From contig JAODUP010000040.1 of NCBI GenBank assembly GCA_025642065.1, forward strand, positions 1,284,501 through 1,348,500: a stretch of DNA of 64,000 bases, written 5' to 3'. The position numbers were made by a program, and so were the translations under genes. This document shows, piece after piece, positions 49,501 through 62,700 of the stretch. The notes under the pieces were generated by a model. It searched no databases. It saw only the letters and a program-made list of their open reading frames with translations, and was not told the DNA's origin. Positions within the stretch are counted from its first letter, which is position 1, and every line of letters starts with the position of its first letter. This DNA is from Paralvinella palmiformis (lineage: Eukaryota; Annelida; Polychaeta; Terebellida; Alvinellidae).

Positions 49501-52500
49501 CTTATTTATTATGGTTTTTGTACCATTCATATTTTTTACCATTCATACCTCTTTTAATTCTATGTACAGACGATTTAATATTTCTGCATAATTAGGCTTA
49601 AAAGTAAAATATCAGTTATTATAATCACCAACTAAATGCTTTAAACACAATGAGAACTAATCTACGTGTAGAGAATTAACCACTTTGATGCTTGAATAAG
49701 CGAATCTCTGATTGCTTCCATGGCTATGCTTTCCACAAACCAACTCAGAGATACACATGCAAATGTTGTCTTACCTTAAATCAGTTATGTTACTATAGGA
49801 GAAAGTTTAATCTTTTCATTGATATATGCTTTATAAGTGTCTGTTGTATAAAAATGACAGAAAATCATGAAAAGAAACTTGAATTAACTTTTTTCTCTGG
49901 TTTTACTAATAAATGTGCATGTTGAATAATTTTAGTAAAGGATTGTGATAAGACTTGTTTAATCTAGAGATAAACATATGTAGCAACTAGCTTTCATGAA
50001 CAGTTTCTGCTGAGACTTTAAGTAGTCAGTGGGGGTACATTAAGAATCAATACTGATTTGATGTAATTTTTTAAGTACAATAAAAATAATTTAATGGTCA
50101 CGAAGACAAGACATGAAACATTTTAAAGCAATTTTTATTGAAATTAGACCACAAAAACCATCAATGGAAGTCACTAAATTACGTCAAATAACCTAAGCCG
50201 ACCACATAATTAAGCACTTTGAACTATGGGTTATTAGTTAATAGCAGAAGCTGTAAGGTCTTTGATGGATAAGCGTTTAGCAACGTAGGATTTATGTGGA
50301 TTGTTTAATAATTTAAGGTGATATGGGTTTTGATGGTGGACCAAACATCATACAGGATGCCCACATGGATGACACACTCTACGTCCACAATTCTGATGCC
50401 AATGATCTCCTGTTAGACAATACAGCTAACAAAACTGGTGGTGAGAAGTCAATGGACATAGACTTACAGACTCAGTCTAGAGATGATGGCTTTGGTGATG
50501 GCATTGCAGATTTCGGTGAGTATTATTTCGAGTTTGTTTTGCACTGTGGAACTCGTAATATTTGTCCTAACAGCAGGCATCAATTTCTAGCTAATAATTT
50601 CCATGTGTTTAATTCAATGTATGGAACACAACTTAAATTCTTTTGAGGTGTTTCAGATCTTTAAAAAATGATTGACCTCATCTTCAGAAAAATTTCACAG
50701 AGTTACAGTTGTTGATCTGTGTGTTATTCTGGTTGTCAAGGTTAACTGATTGCTGAAAACTGTTATAAAAAGAACTCTGAAGTAAAGCTGCTAAATAATT
50801 GCTTTCCTATCTTTGTATACTACCCTGAGTTGACTAAGTCTGTATACATGATGGCTGTGTGTTAACCATAACACTGGTGTCGGGCGCCTCTGTGGTCTAG
50901 TTGGTAGCGTGTCTGACCACAGATCACTACCACCCGTGTTCAAATCTCAGCGTGGGCATATCCGAAGGTTGTTTCATCTTTAACTTCACTTCATTACCTT
51001 AGAAGGTCACTCGGCCCATTTAGTCTACCATGTGCACAAAAGTGGCCATAAAACATCAACCATCATCATAACACTGGTGTTATATATTGATAAGAAGCAG
51101 AATACAAGTAATTCAACATCTGTTGTTAGGTTCTAAAATTAAAGCTGGTTGATCTGCTGAAGTGTTTTGTGGACAAATCAGTGTTTTGCCTTGAACTAGG
51201 TCCATTTTCAACTTATCCCTCTCTACTAATACCAGATATACATCACTATAAAGCAAAGCAAGTGAATGACCTTCTGTTAACTAACACATGCATTTCCCTG
51301 TTTAAAAATGTGTCATTTGGAATTATTTAAATGGTTTGTAGCCTCCTTCTACTAAAACTGTTGAACAGAAAAAAACAAAGGTTAGATAAAAAGGATAAAA
51401 TATGATAAGTAAACCAGGGAGTCTCAGTTCCAATATACTCAAATTTGAATGGCTACTTGTTTATTATGACAGTGTTCATTGTTACAAATACATATAATAA
51501 ATGTACATCAACAGTAAACCCCAGGTTTGAGGTCACATATTTTGATTCTGATGAATTCGTTGGTTTAGTCAATTACTTAGAGGACTAGTGATTTTCAGGG
51601 TCACTAATCCTGTGGACCTGGCTGCCATTTAATGTTACATTCAATCACTGATTGTATGTTTGCTGTTAATTCTAGGTATATTTACTAGTTTTAACCAAAC
51701 AAGTAAGTACCTGTAATGTGATGGAAAAATATTCCACATTTTATTCATTACTAACCAGGTTTGAGTGTTTGTTGTATGAAAAGCTGGTGATGGGGTTTTA
51801 TGGGGAGAGGAAGAGGCATACACTCCTAAGTATCTAATTCTGTGGCAATATAGAATATTGTTTAAATACAAGTGATAATTTTTTCATATTCGTTTCTAAT
51901 ATTGTGACAAAAATTTGAGGCAGGACTTCGTTTGCAAACTATGGAATATGATTTTTCTATAAACAAAATGGCAAAGTTGATAATTATGTATTTTGCCCCT
52001 TAAAAATGGTGCGTGCAGTTAATGCCATTGCCACCATGAATATTAGGTGAAGTTGTATTCCACTGTTATATGAGTAACAACCATGTAAATACTGTACTTG
52101 GTAAAAAAAAATCCAATATACTAACACAGATTGTTTATTAATCAATAACATTTGAATTATATTTCATTTGACAACTAATAACTGTTAACATGTTATGTTG
52201 GGAGTAATTACCATTACAGTAATTATTGCTTACTCTATTGTCAGGGAGGTTTTTGTCATTGTTGATCATGTTTATGTATTAATTCATGGAGAATAATTAT
52301 TCATAATTTTTATTGGTCTTAATTCATCATAAGGTATATAAAGATGGAAAAAAATTACAACCATATCTTAAATTATAGGGTAAATTCAGTTTTTGAATGT
52401 CAAGCATATAACAGTAATATGTGACCCATCTAAACAAAATGAGTTGGATATGGCACATATACAAATTGGAAGGAGGTCTTAGAACTGTAGCCTACAACCC

Positions 52501-55500
52501 AAAACCTTAGAATTAAATTGTTAACTAAATAATCAAATATATAATGCCAGAAATAAACATTATTATTAAATTGGTTTTTACGTTGATGAAATAGTAAAAA
52601 GAGTGCAATCAATGCTAAGTGTTAATATGAGAAATGGAAGCTAGGTTTGGGAAAGCCAGTTTAAACCATTTATATTATGTTGTGGTCTCTTCATTATCAC
52701 ACATCAGTAATGTAGATAAAATAATAGGAGTTTAATATTTAAATAAATTATCTTTTGTTATCAGGAATTAAAGAGTATACACAGTCTGCTAAATTAACTA
52801 TGCGTACAAAGTTTTTGGTATGTAAGCAAAGTATTTGCCAGCAGGATGGAAGAGTTAAGTTATGTACATAGAAATAATTTAATATTTTGCAGTATTTCAG
52901 TCTAAGAAATGTATTCCAGGTACTGTTTTATACAGATGATTATAAATAAAAATATTGGAAAGAATAGAAAGCAGTATTCAAGTTTATATTTTGGAAGATA
53001 TGCACACAGACCCTGCATTATTCTTCAGGTAGAAACCCTGGCACTTGTCTTCATGTGTGTAAATGTGTACACACATAGACTAATCTAAGCTCTGCTTACT
53101 CACAGTAGATAAGTATATAATGGAATGATAAGAAACACTTGTTTAAGTATTTAAGGCTAACTACGACTTGTTTGTTTTATTATTTTACTGTTAAGATGCA
53201 CCAGGTGTTGAGGATGATGATGACTCAGATAATGACAACTTTGGGGGTGGTGTTGATGATGATCTTTTTGGTAAGTTTTGATAAACCTACTAACACGGAA
53301 AGTAATTTGATTTAAATATGTTTTTTAATTCATACAAATGAATTTAAAACTAAATTTAGGATTATTCTCTCTCGTGTTTGTGTGTGTGTGTGTGTGGACA
53401 CACAGAGATAGGGAGATATTAAGAAGTGTTATTAATCTGTTTGTTGTTTACTTTATCAGCGGAGAACTTTGTTGGTGAAGGAGGAGGTCTGTTTGAGGAG
53501 CCACCTGTACCTGAGGTACAGGCTGACCAAGAGGCTGTTAAAGATGCTGTCTTTGGTAGCAGTGGTAGTAGTAATGGTAAGTGTGTATGCTGTATATAAT
53601 ATTTTTGACAGAGTTAAAATGGGTAAATATATAATTTAGTATACAGCATTAAATAATTTACAGTTTCCTCATGTAGAATACTAGCATTAATATGGGAAGA
53701 ATCTTTCTCTGAGTTATATAATATAATTTAGGTCATACACTTGTTATTATTTTAGCTAAAGATAATGCACCCGTAGATGAAGAAATGGCCCCAGCTCCTG
53801 AACAGACAACAACAATAGTTCCAGATCAGACAACTCTTATTCCAAATGAAGCGGAGGCCTTTGCTCTAGAACCAATCGATGTGACAAGTATAGGTAAGCA
53901 TCATTTAGCTTTTGGAAGCTAATGATTTCATGAGTTGACAGAGCAAAGAAATGCCATGGAATAGATTCCCCCCACTATTTTTTTAAATCTGTACCTGTTA
54001 TACTTATTACTTAATATTTTTAGTTATTTAAACAGTAATCAATCTAGAAGTATATTAATTCAGTTAACCCAAGGTAGTAAAATTAATATCTTTATCTCTC
54101 ACTTTTTGTTGGAAATTATTTTAGCAAAAAGTTGTGAACATTTTATTTAGTTTGGAAAGTCCACACATGTTAAATGAAAAACTTGACAGGCTCCAGACAC
54201 ATTTATTAATAGTGGATCACTTATTTGTAAAGAAGAATGTGTCACTCAAGCAAATTTCATTGTAGTTATTGCATAGCTTGGTTTACAAATGGTTAGTAAC
54301 GTTTGCTGCAACTAGAATTTTATCAAAATTAATGTAGGCAGTTTGTATTTATGTGTATGTCTTGTAACTTTTAAAAATATTGTTTATATGAAGTTCTGTA
54401 TCCACAGCTAACCCACTCTTAAACATGTACAAAGTTTATTTTAAACTTACTATAAGCACATGTGCAATATGCAACTTTGATTGTCACCCTTTTAGGAACA
54501 GAACGGAAAGCAAAGCGGAAAAGAAAGTTGATTATTGATGATCAGAAAGGTATACCAAGTGAAACAATGAAACTACAACTGTCAGACACATCAGAAATAA
54601 CTACCACTCTAGATCTTGCACCACCAACAAAGAAATTAAAATACTGGAAAGAAACTGGCGGTGTGGAAAAATTGTTTGCTCTACCTGGACGACCGATTGT
54701 GTCAAGACGAATTTGTTGGGTAAGATTTCTTGACTGTTCCAACTATTTACTAAAGTGCACTCATGAACTTGTGTGTGCGTGTGAATTTGTTTTGCTATTA
54801 GTGGATTTCCCCTAGTTGTGTGATGATTTTGATGAATCTGATTCGTGTAAATCCTTAGAGAAATATAAATTTTTCCAAGAGTTTTGGTTGCTGTATGTTA
54901 ATAATTGGTTGTATGGCAAAATAGTGCCTGACACATATGTTGTCAGTGAGTTTGTTTATTCAGTTAAAATTAATTACACCAATTTTCCTTCACTGGCAAC
55001 AATTCATGGAATCTGCCATTGAAATGAAATCTTTTGAAACTGAAGTTCCGTGCCTACAGAAATCCACGTTAAATTAGGTTTTTTCAGGTCATTATTACAG
55101 TACTACTATCAGCTAGTCCTGTTACTTGTCAATGACTTTGAAAGAAGTTATTTCTGAGTCATTGACATCTAAAACACAGTGAAGGTGGGAATTTTCCCTT
55201 TTGTGTATATCCAGTCATGTTACTATGACAAAATACGGGCCACAGCAATACTAATCTAATCTGAGAATGAGTCCATGTAGGTGGTGATATCAAGAATTAG
55301 TGTGGCCTATAAATTAGTATTAAAGATTAGTCATCAACTGATTAATTGTGCATCGATTCACTGCAGCTAACCATAGATGTGAACCTTAACTTGCCATTGG
55401 CCTAGAACCAACAGGCACAATTCATGTGTTATAAGTTACCATAGCTAGTTGTAAAGAGTGCCTTAGCAGGATTTCCATGATTTTGTTGAGATTGGCACAG

Positions 55501-58500
55501 TAACACAAAAATAATACTTCATGGTAACACAAAGACGATGCCGATTTCACAGATCCTTGCAGTTTAATGCATATGAATTATCCCTTTTCTTGAGGTCGTC
55601 TGCTTATTTTGATTTGGAGTTTGTAATTTGCCAGATTATTAGCCTTGAATGTTTTTTTCATCATTCTCTGGTACTTCAAAAAACTTGAAAACTGTAGGCT
55701 GGGACTTTCCAGTCATGTATCAGCTGGAGCTTACATATATCAATAAATGAATGATAATATGAAAGAAGGTCAACGTTTTATAGGAAATGTGAGATCTGTT
55801 CATTGGATCTACTAATCTTCATATTTTCCCGTGATCTGTTATTCAGTTGAGTATAATCTTACCTTTTATTGAAAAAGGAGTCATAAGAAGCTAATACATT
55901 AGCGATCACTTATTCCACTTCGTGAAGATCACAGAGAAAACATTTACTACTTGGTTGAGTATGTACGATTCATTTATCAAATTGTTTCATGGAACAAATC
56001 ATGTTGGTATCAAAATATTCAGATAAATAATTGAAACAGTTTTTAAAAGTATTTCAGAATGTATTTAAAAGTTAAATACTTTGTGGAAGTATTTAAATAC
56101 AAATAGTTTTCATTTTCGAAAACTCAAATACTTTTCAAGTATTTAAATCGGGGATGAGGGTTTTCCAGTTTTGCCAGATTTCCAGAGCTGAAAATAAAAT
56201 TTTTGGAAATGGGGAGTGTGTCAAACTGGTGCTTTCAAAAATATTTATCTTGTAAAATACACATTTTATCCCCACTCAAGTTGTCTCAGTTTGTCCTAAT
56301 AATACACAAAACCCAATTGTCCTCCAGCTGCATGTAGCTCACATGGTTCTGCAACTTCTTTTCCTGCTTTTCATGTTTTTTTTAAAGGCTGCTCAAGCTT
56401 GTTAAATAATTTTAAATACAAATGTGACCTATCTTAACACAATGAGTAGGATGCCATTAAAATATAATTTCTGTAAAAGCTGATTTTGAGATTTCCCCTG
56501 AAAGTGAATCTTTAGTGTTCATTTTATCTTTTATTGTTATCATCTGACTAACCCTGTTTCATGTATTTTAAAGAGATTTTTATAGAGCTGTCCTAAGCAT
56601 TTCGCTTGAATTGTGCATGTTAACATGTCATCAGTCCATATATGGTTTTATTTTGGCTAATGTATGCATTCTCTAGCCTGCAGAATGATTGGAATAGACC
56701 CACCCACCATGCTAGCTGCGTAAACAAATTGGTGTCATGTGGTAGTACCTGACCTGAATAAGGTTATCATTGGTCCAGTGTGGATCATTTACATAATTTT
56801 CTGAATGAATGCATGCACACTGTGTTTCCTATGGATCACTGCTGACCTAGTTAGGGAGTAAGATGGTCAGATTGCATAAAATATTAATTAATCTGCAAAT
56901 TATTTCTAACATTCATATTATAAGAATATCTTAAGAATAACTTTATCTTATAACTCGCCAAATTTCAGCAAGATCGATCCATGGTAACTAAGCTAACTTT
57001 CATGAAATGTAACATATTTTGCATAAAATTTGAAGGCCATTTTCTCACTTCAAAGGTTTGTCAAACTTAAATAGAATCAAGATATCGTCTTGCATGATAT
57101 ACAAGACATTCTGCTCTTTCCAGTGATACTAATAACTCAGTTTTGCAAGTTACCGACATTTGACTCATTTTATTAAGATGGGTCACAAATGTATTTGACA
57201 CAATGTCAGATTAGACCACAACAAAGTTACATGTTCCTGAATTAATATTAAAAATGTGTTTACGGTGTGTGTGTGTGTGTGTGTAGAAAAATAATTGTAT
57301 TCTCTGTATGAATGTTGACTGATGTTGCCTGTGCAAAGAGATTCCTTAATACAATATTCATGCAGGTAAGAGGTAGAATTTAGGTGAGCCAGTGCTTACA
57401 ATAAACTGTTATATTTTGTCAAAAAAATCTCCTATGTTTCAAGTTTGTTGTTCAATTCAGTGTTTTATTCCTCCTTTTCAGATGTTCAACAGAAATCTGA
57501 TAACAAAGCCAATGTTAGACTCAGATGTCAGGGATGATGCATTAGATCTGGAACAGGAAAGACAAACAGAGCCAGAAGTTGCCACAAAACATAAAGACAG
57601 TCATCATCGTGAAGAACATAATTTGACAGCGAGAGAACTAGCTAGAGAAGATTCACATTTAGGTCAGTAGTGAAATAGATCTAGTGTTGGAGAAGAAATA
57701 GACTTGTACATGTAAGACTCGAGTTATTATGTGTCATTTCTATTCCATTTATCCATTTCTCAATAGCAGTTGATGTGAAGTGTTTAGACCAATATTGTTG
57801 GATTGAAACATGTGTAATAGAACATGTGATTGGTCATCTGGTCTCATGTATTCAGATATGTACCGTATCAACATAAAGGAATTGTTATATTGACACGCTT
57901 CATTAGCTAGACTTTGTTAAAATTTAGTGATTATTAAATTGTTGTTATGTCATGCTAGCTATACTATAGATTAAATAAAACTTGATGGATAGAATATCAT
58001 CTAATTAATGGAATTGATTCAAACAACAATTTCTCGTGCACAGTTACATATTTTTATTTGTTGTATCTTTAAAAACTGGCTTTTATTAACAGGTGACAGT
58101 CATTATGAACCACCAGCCATTGACGAATCAGCCTCATTTGTTGAGCCACAGCGACCATTGGCAGCAGAGGCATCAATGGTATCACGAACAATGGAGGAAA
58201 GTAGCTTAGCTGAGTCACGGACATCAATAAATGATAATCACTTAAATCAGCAGTTAGAAGAGGAAGAGGAAGATGTCGATGATATATTTGGCACAGATTT
58301 ACCACCAATGGAAATCGAACAAGATACAACACTTCAAGATGTAAGGTTTATTACTTACGTTTAATCATTATTATGTTTTTTATCTTGAGATGATGGAATT
58401 ACTGTGTTGTATTCAATTATTCTAGGATTATCTGTGGTTCACACACATCACATCCTTGAATATATTTGATTTTAATAGTGCTCCTAGAAAGTCCTAGAAT

Positions 58501-61073
58501 AGTCCTTGTTTTTCAATACACCCCTAAAAAACCTTGAATAGGAAATGCACCCTAAACATTTTGAAAACTAACAAGTAGCTTGCATAGCTGTCAAAACAAT
58601 GACTTTCCAGTGCAGCCTGGTATTTCAAACCTGATGTTGCTCTTTTCCCTGGTTTTTTTCTCTGAGTGACGTCATGTAATACATTGGTCAAAAATAACCC
58701 CTAGACCCATTAGGGGTAATCGAAGATGCACCCATCTGTAATGCTGGTGTCTTAGGGATTTAACCCAATGTGATGAAGCCAAATATAAAATATTTGTTTT
58801 ATTATCATTTAGTTTTAGAAGATTTTGAGTCATCCATAGCCGAATATCGGCAATACAGTATTCTAAATTCTTCAAGGAAGAGGAGAAATTTAACTCATTG
58901 TCAGGATCCAGTGATATATACAGCTGTGTGTCATCAGCATACGAGTGATATTTAACCCCATATCGCTGCGCAATGTCACTAGTAATAGCCATGCAGGGGT
59001 TTACTTGTTTCCCATGGCACCCTGATCAGTGTATGCTGCTTGTTGAGAAAATTAGTTAGCAATGTTACTGTGTTAATGGATTAAATATTGACATAATTTT
59101 ACTTTCTCTCTTTTATATACAATGATAAATTTGATGGTGAAATGAACTTGTTTACCAGTATCACTGATGTAAAATGAGATCATAGAGATACGTGGATCTC
59201 TGCATACTTATTGTCTTACATTCACATATAAAAATGGTATTGTGTATCAGTTCCATTAATCAAATGTCAAAATACTCCTGGAAAATATTGATAGGATCCT
59301 GGAAAAGTAGATATTTTGATGAACAAATGTCCTTGAAACTCCTGGAAAACCATACATGTGGAAGCATATGAATTTGGTTCCACATTTACCGAATTGATTC
59401 ATGGCTCAAATAGAAATTTGCAGATATACAAATCATGACACTAATGGAGGTTTATCTCACCCCCCCCCCCAACCTTAACTTGTTAAAATTCTTGTCTTAG
59501 ATGGTGTTATTTCTCAATACAAAGAATTTGAGTTGGCACTGTGATAAAAAAATATCTTTTACAGATTAGGTTGTCCTTTAATTTACACATTAATCAATCA
59601 TTCTTATTAATTGTTAATTAAGAGCGGGTCACAGCTATGGAATATTATTCCGCATCCAAGTATGTTGGGTTTGTGTATTCGCAGATTTATGGTAGTATTT
59701 CTTTTATACAGGCATAACCTCCATCTGAAAATGGACATAATGTGAGGATTTAAAATGGCATAATTTAATTATTACAATCCTTATGTCATTCTTGAGTACA
59801 GTAGTTATTTGCTGTAGGTCATATTTTAGCCTCCAATATCCAGTCAACATAAGGAATTATTCTAATTATAGTGCATGGGGTACCCCCTCAGCTCTGTGTC
59901 CTAGTTTACAACTATGTCAGCACTAAACAGTCACAATAGCATTTTAATAGAGCACAGTCCTGCCAACCTTCAGGTTGGTATTCGGATCAAACCAAGGTAC
60001 CCATGCTTGTGGGATGTTTCCTTGGGGAGTCACTTCTCTTCCATATGTCCCAGGTCTAACCAGTGCCTAGACTAAACAAACCATTCACTCGCTCTACCAT
60101 AATATTATATAACCATGGCTTTAGTTGTAAAGGATTAGATGAAAAAAGGGATGTCCTAGGTCATATATATAGGATCTGAATGTGTTATGGTTGTGTGACA
60201 TTCAGTGTTGATTCTGAGATGCGTTTTTTGCGGGATTTCCGCGAAATTTAGATGAGGGCTGCAATAAAATAAAAGGAACTGCACACGAAATGCCAAAGAA
60301 ATTTTCCATCAGCCGCAATTTACCATCAAACCTTGTCTGTTATATGATACACCCACCAACTAATATTTGGTGTAATGAAAGACTTACTGAAAGTACTTTG
60401 TTTTGTCATGCATTGTTATGTGCTGCTTGATTGGCTAAGATGGTGAAAATGACTGAAGTTTTCACAAGTATCGTCATGATAACCGCCAACAATCACACCG
60501 AAACCAATGGCTTCATGCCTTTGGCAATTACCTCAGGATCAGGGGCTTCAGGGCTCACTTCATCAACAGGCATGGACCCCAGGGCTAACTTCATAACAAT
60601 CCTAGAATCAACACTGACATTTGCCTTGTGACATGAAGTTCATGGTGTGTTATTTTTAAGGGCCTGACCCAAAAGCTAAGATAAATAAATGTTTGCTACT
60701 AGCACATATTTTGTTTATCAGTATACGTATTAACTAACAGAAATAGCACCTAATTTCTATTGAGAAGCAGAAATACTATAACCTGTAATGTCTAAATGTA
60801 TTCATGCAGACTGCTGTCGATGCTGAAGAGATGGAAGAGAAACGATGGAGTCGACGTACCCAGCAGATGATGCATGTCATCAACAAACACCTCAAGACAC
60901 AAGCATTTGCCAGCTTTAAGGAGATCACGGCTAGGAACAACCGCAAACAAGTGGCTTCCAAATTCTACACACTCCTCGTACTGAAGAAAATGCAGGCCAT
61001 AGAGGTGGAACAGTCACAGCCATATGGTGATATTGCTATCATACAGGGACCTAAAGTGGGACAGGTCTTCTAA
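46372..61073 (+). CDS. RAD21: Cohesin kleisin subunit RAD21/Scc1, 11 coding exons, 641 aa
   Basis: Exons are 46372-46515, 46890-47119, 49333-49439, 50318-50515, 53196-53270, 53460-53576, 53756-53893, 54496-54719, 57482-57662, 58093-58340 and 60810-61073. They give 1926 in-frame bases. RAD21 closes the SMC1-SMC3 ring, binds STAG and PDS5, and is cut by separase at anaphase. Residues 1-125 are the SMC3-binding N-terminal domain ([20 protein letters not shown]). An EITMRE block and acidic linkers follow. Then come the conserved FALEPID (326-332), a [10 protein letters not shown] region, [10 protein letters not shown] and [12 protein letters not shown], where STAG binds. Residues 555-641 are the SMC1-binding winged helix ([20 protein letters not shown]). 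The length fits animal RAD21. The start has A at -3. The acceptors of exons 4 and 5 (AATTTAAG, TGTTAAG) are pyrimidine-poor. Confidence 0.97.
47200..47970. repeat. Interspersed repeat, second copy, in RAD21 intron 2
   Basis: Aligns with 3606-4320 in the CAP intron, in the same orientation. Matching blocks include TGTGATATAAGCTCAGTCAC, TTTTGGCAGAATACAAATAT, AATAAAGCATTCACTC and CATAACTAACCTTGTATCTT. The tRNA-like middle is more decayed here. Confidence 0.6.
48455..48545 (+). repeat. SINE fragment in RAD21 intron 2
   Basis: GCATGGGCATATCTGAAAGG to CATTTAGTCTACCGTG matches the body of the tRNA-derived SINE. Head and tail are missing. Confidence 0.8.
50881..51066 (+). mobile_element. tRNA-derived SINE, full length, 14-bp TSD, in RAD21 intron 4
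   Basis: It begins CGGGCGCCTCTGTGGTCTAG, with a tRNA A box (GTGGTCTAGTTGGTAGCG), a B-box-like GTTCAAATCTC, and a body ending AAAACATCAACCATCAT. It is flanked by the perfect direct repeat CATAACACTGGTGT (50867-50880 and 51067-51080). The head is tRNA-like but has no CCA and no clean cloverleaf, so it is a SINE and not a tRNA gene. Confidence 0.95.
52418..52460. repeat. Terminal fragment related to the 56419-57191 element
   Basis: ATGTGACCCATCTAAACAAA and ATGAGTTGGAT resemble the left terminus at 56419. No matching right end was seen nearby. Confidence 0.45.
56419..57191. mobile_element. Non-autonomous TIR element with TA duplication in RAD21 intron 8
   Basis: The left end is CAAATGTGACCTATCTTAAC. 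The inverted right end is CATTTGTGACCCATCTTAAT. Both continue into AAAATGAGT-like sequence and are flanked by TA (56417-56418 and 57192-57193). The length is 773 bp and no transposase is visible. Confidence 0.85.
57482..57662 (+). CDS. RAD21: RAD21 exon 9 with ExxR motifs
   Basis: The acceptor is TTTTCAG at 57475-57481. The exon encodes residues 412-471 and the first base of 472. Two ExxR motifs occur, DLEQER (433-438) and ARELAR (461-466). The first fits the [S/D]xExxR separase consensus. Confidence 0.9.
58672..59040 (-). pseudogene. LINE reverse transcriptase relic in RAD21 intron 10
   Basis: The minus strand reads [20 protein letters not shown], with the catalytic YADD, then NCLEY-like helices and [20 protein letters not shown]. 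This is typical of CR1/L2-type RT. It is only about 100 residues long. Its 3' side (58677-58740) resembles 24045-24110, which joins the LINE tail in the BFR1-like intron. Confidence 0.88.
59938..60090 (+). repeat. tRNA-like repeat in RAD21 intron 10
   Basis: AATAGAGCACAGTCCTGCCA, a GGATCAAACC-like B box and a 3' part ending AAACAAACCATTCACTC. The end resembles that of the 3606-4320 and 47200-47970 repeats. Confidence 0.45.
60810..61073 (+). CDS. RAD21: RAD21 last exon (winged helix)
   Basis: The acceptor is ATGCAG ending at 60809 and the stop TAA is at 61071-61073. The exon encodes 87 residues forming the SMC1-binding C-terminal domain. It keeps the aligned KRW.RRTQQM and RKQ..KFY..LVLKK.QAIE pattern of animal RAD21. 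Confidence 0.96.
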   Translation, partial: TAVDAEEMEEKRWSRRTQQMMHVINKHLKTQAFASFKEITARNNRKQVASKFYTLLVLKKMQAIEVEQSQPYGDIAIIQGPKVGQVF

Positions 61074-61152
61074 ATACCACAGCGTGTGTTCATCCATTTC
61101 TGTTCAAATACTAGTTTATGATTACTACTGTGCTGCACGTTATGGGTGACTA

Positions 61153-61186
<34 letters not shown>

Positions 61187-62345
61187 GTGTATCAGTCATC
61201 ATTTTTGTATATCCTTTGTGTGCTAGTTATTCTGGATTATACAGCGCCTTGTAACTCTTGAATTCAATCCCTATGTCATGTGTCTGTGTGTGTATGTGTG
61301 TGTGTGTATGTGTGTCATAGGTGTATTGTGTAGCAGCATGTTACAGGTTAATTATATAACCTTTGTTAGTCTCATTGTGTTTCCTGTTGTGTTTTGATTC
61401 TGTTTGTGCCAGTTGTTTTTTGTATGATGGCATTTTGATGGTGTCTTTTTAACACACAATTACATGCACACATGGGCACATGCATGAATATACACACAAG
61501 AATACAGGCAGCATTTTCAGATCATTTAATCGCAGTTAAGCTAAAAACAGACAAACAGCACCCCCCATTCTAGCTTGTTTATTGGTTTTTGAACTGCGAC
61601 ATAGATTCCGTAACAGACTGATAAGCTTCAGATTGCATTTATCCCTCATTATATGATGTGACATTATTCAGTATGTTAATCTACATCTGTCTGTATGTGT
61701 TGATATTATATCACATTAGACAGATTAACATTCTGGTCACACCAAAATGTGTTGATCTTTTACGGTTATAAACTGTGTTGCAATTCATTGTAATAATCTG
61801 GTTATCATTAGTCTGTTATAGACTAAGTTATTGTTCGAGTTTCTAGTATAGCTACGTGCTAGCATAACTGGCCATTATCATGTTAATTATAGAAATAGTT
61901 GCTGTGCAGAGATCTCTGTAAACTAATTACTGATTAAAACCAGCTGAGCTGAGGTGAGTAAAATTAGTGTGTGAAGTGTTGTATAATGTTTGAAGCAGTA
62001 AGCTGTCGCACTTCTTCCTGTGGGCTCTGTTGTTGTTTTCCCTTCTCGTTTCCTTCTTTTTATATTGTACCTAACTTTCCTGGTCATGTTTTAATAATAT
62101 CCATTAAAAAATTGTTTTATTTCAGACAAGTCATCAGCGTTTCATAATCATCTCATTTACGATATAAAGTCATTGTTCTGGCACCAATTATCGCATTACT
62201 TGCAAAACTTACTACACATCATAGATTGATGTCCCACATACTGGACGGTAATCTGCCCTGTTTAAGCAAATCATTGTTGTCATTTCATTATATTACTTGG
62301 TCCATTCAAAGTACAATACGTGTAGATATTTTATAAATAAAATGT
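61074..62345 (+). other. RAD21: Probable RAD21 3' UTR
   Basis: Runs from the stop codon to the first good polyadenylation signal AATAAA at 62336-62341, about 1.27 kb. It contains (TG)n tracts near 61153-61190 and 61283-61315. No open frame of note. Confidence 0.55.
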
Positions 62346-62534
62346 ACAACAAGAGCCATTTTGTTGAGTTGTGTGATAAACATATCGGAGTGAATTTTGC
62401 CTGTAACTTGAGGATCAAGGTCTGATAAAGAAAGTTGACATTTTGGTCATCTTGCTTTATATATTGTCATATTGATGGTTGCTTCTCGTTCTAAAACCAA
62501 AATACCACACGGGTGTCTTGTACTAAAACCACAA

Positions 62535-62700
62535 GAGGGCACTTCTGTGATCTAGCGGTAGCGTGTTAGACCACGGATCACTACCACCTGTGTTTGAATC
62601 TCGGCGTGGGCATATCTGGAGGGTGTTTCATCTTTGACTTCGCTTCATTACCATTTAGCCTACCGTGTGCACAAAAGTGGCCGTAAAACATCAATTATAA
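62535..62700 (+). mobile_element. tRNA-derived SINE, 14-bp TSD, downstream of RAD21
   Basis: It is flanked by the perfect direct repeat TACTAAAACCACAA (62521-62534 and 62701-62714). The head CTGTGATCTAGCGGTAGCG and B-box region TTTGAATCTCGGCG are kept. A short internal deletion near 62652 removes the CTTTGG..CTCGGCC segment found in other copies. Confidence 0.94.

Noticed and set aside
50881..50955. Apparent tRNA gene
   Set aside because: A and B boxes are present but the acceptor stem does not pair, and the sequence continues into a SINE body with 14-bp target duplications.
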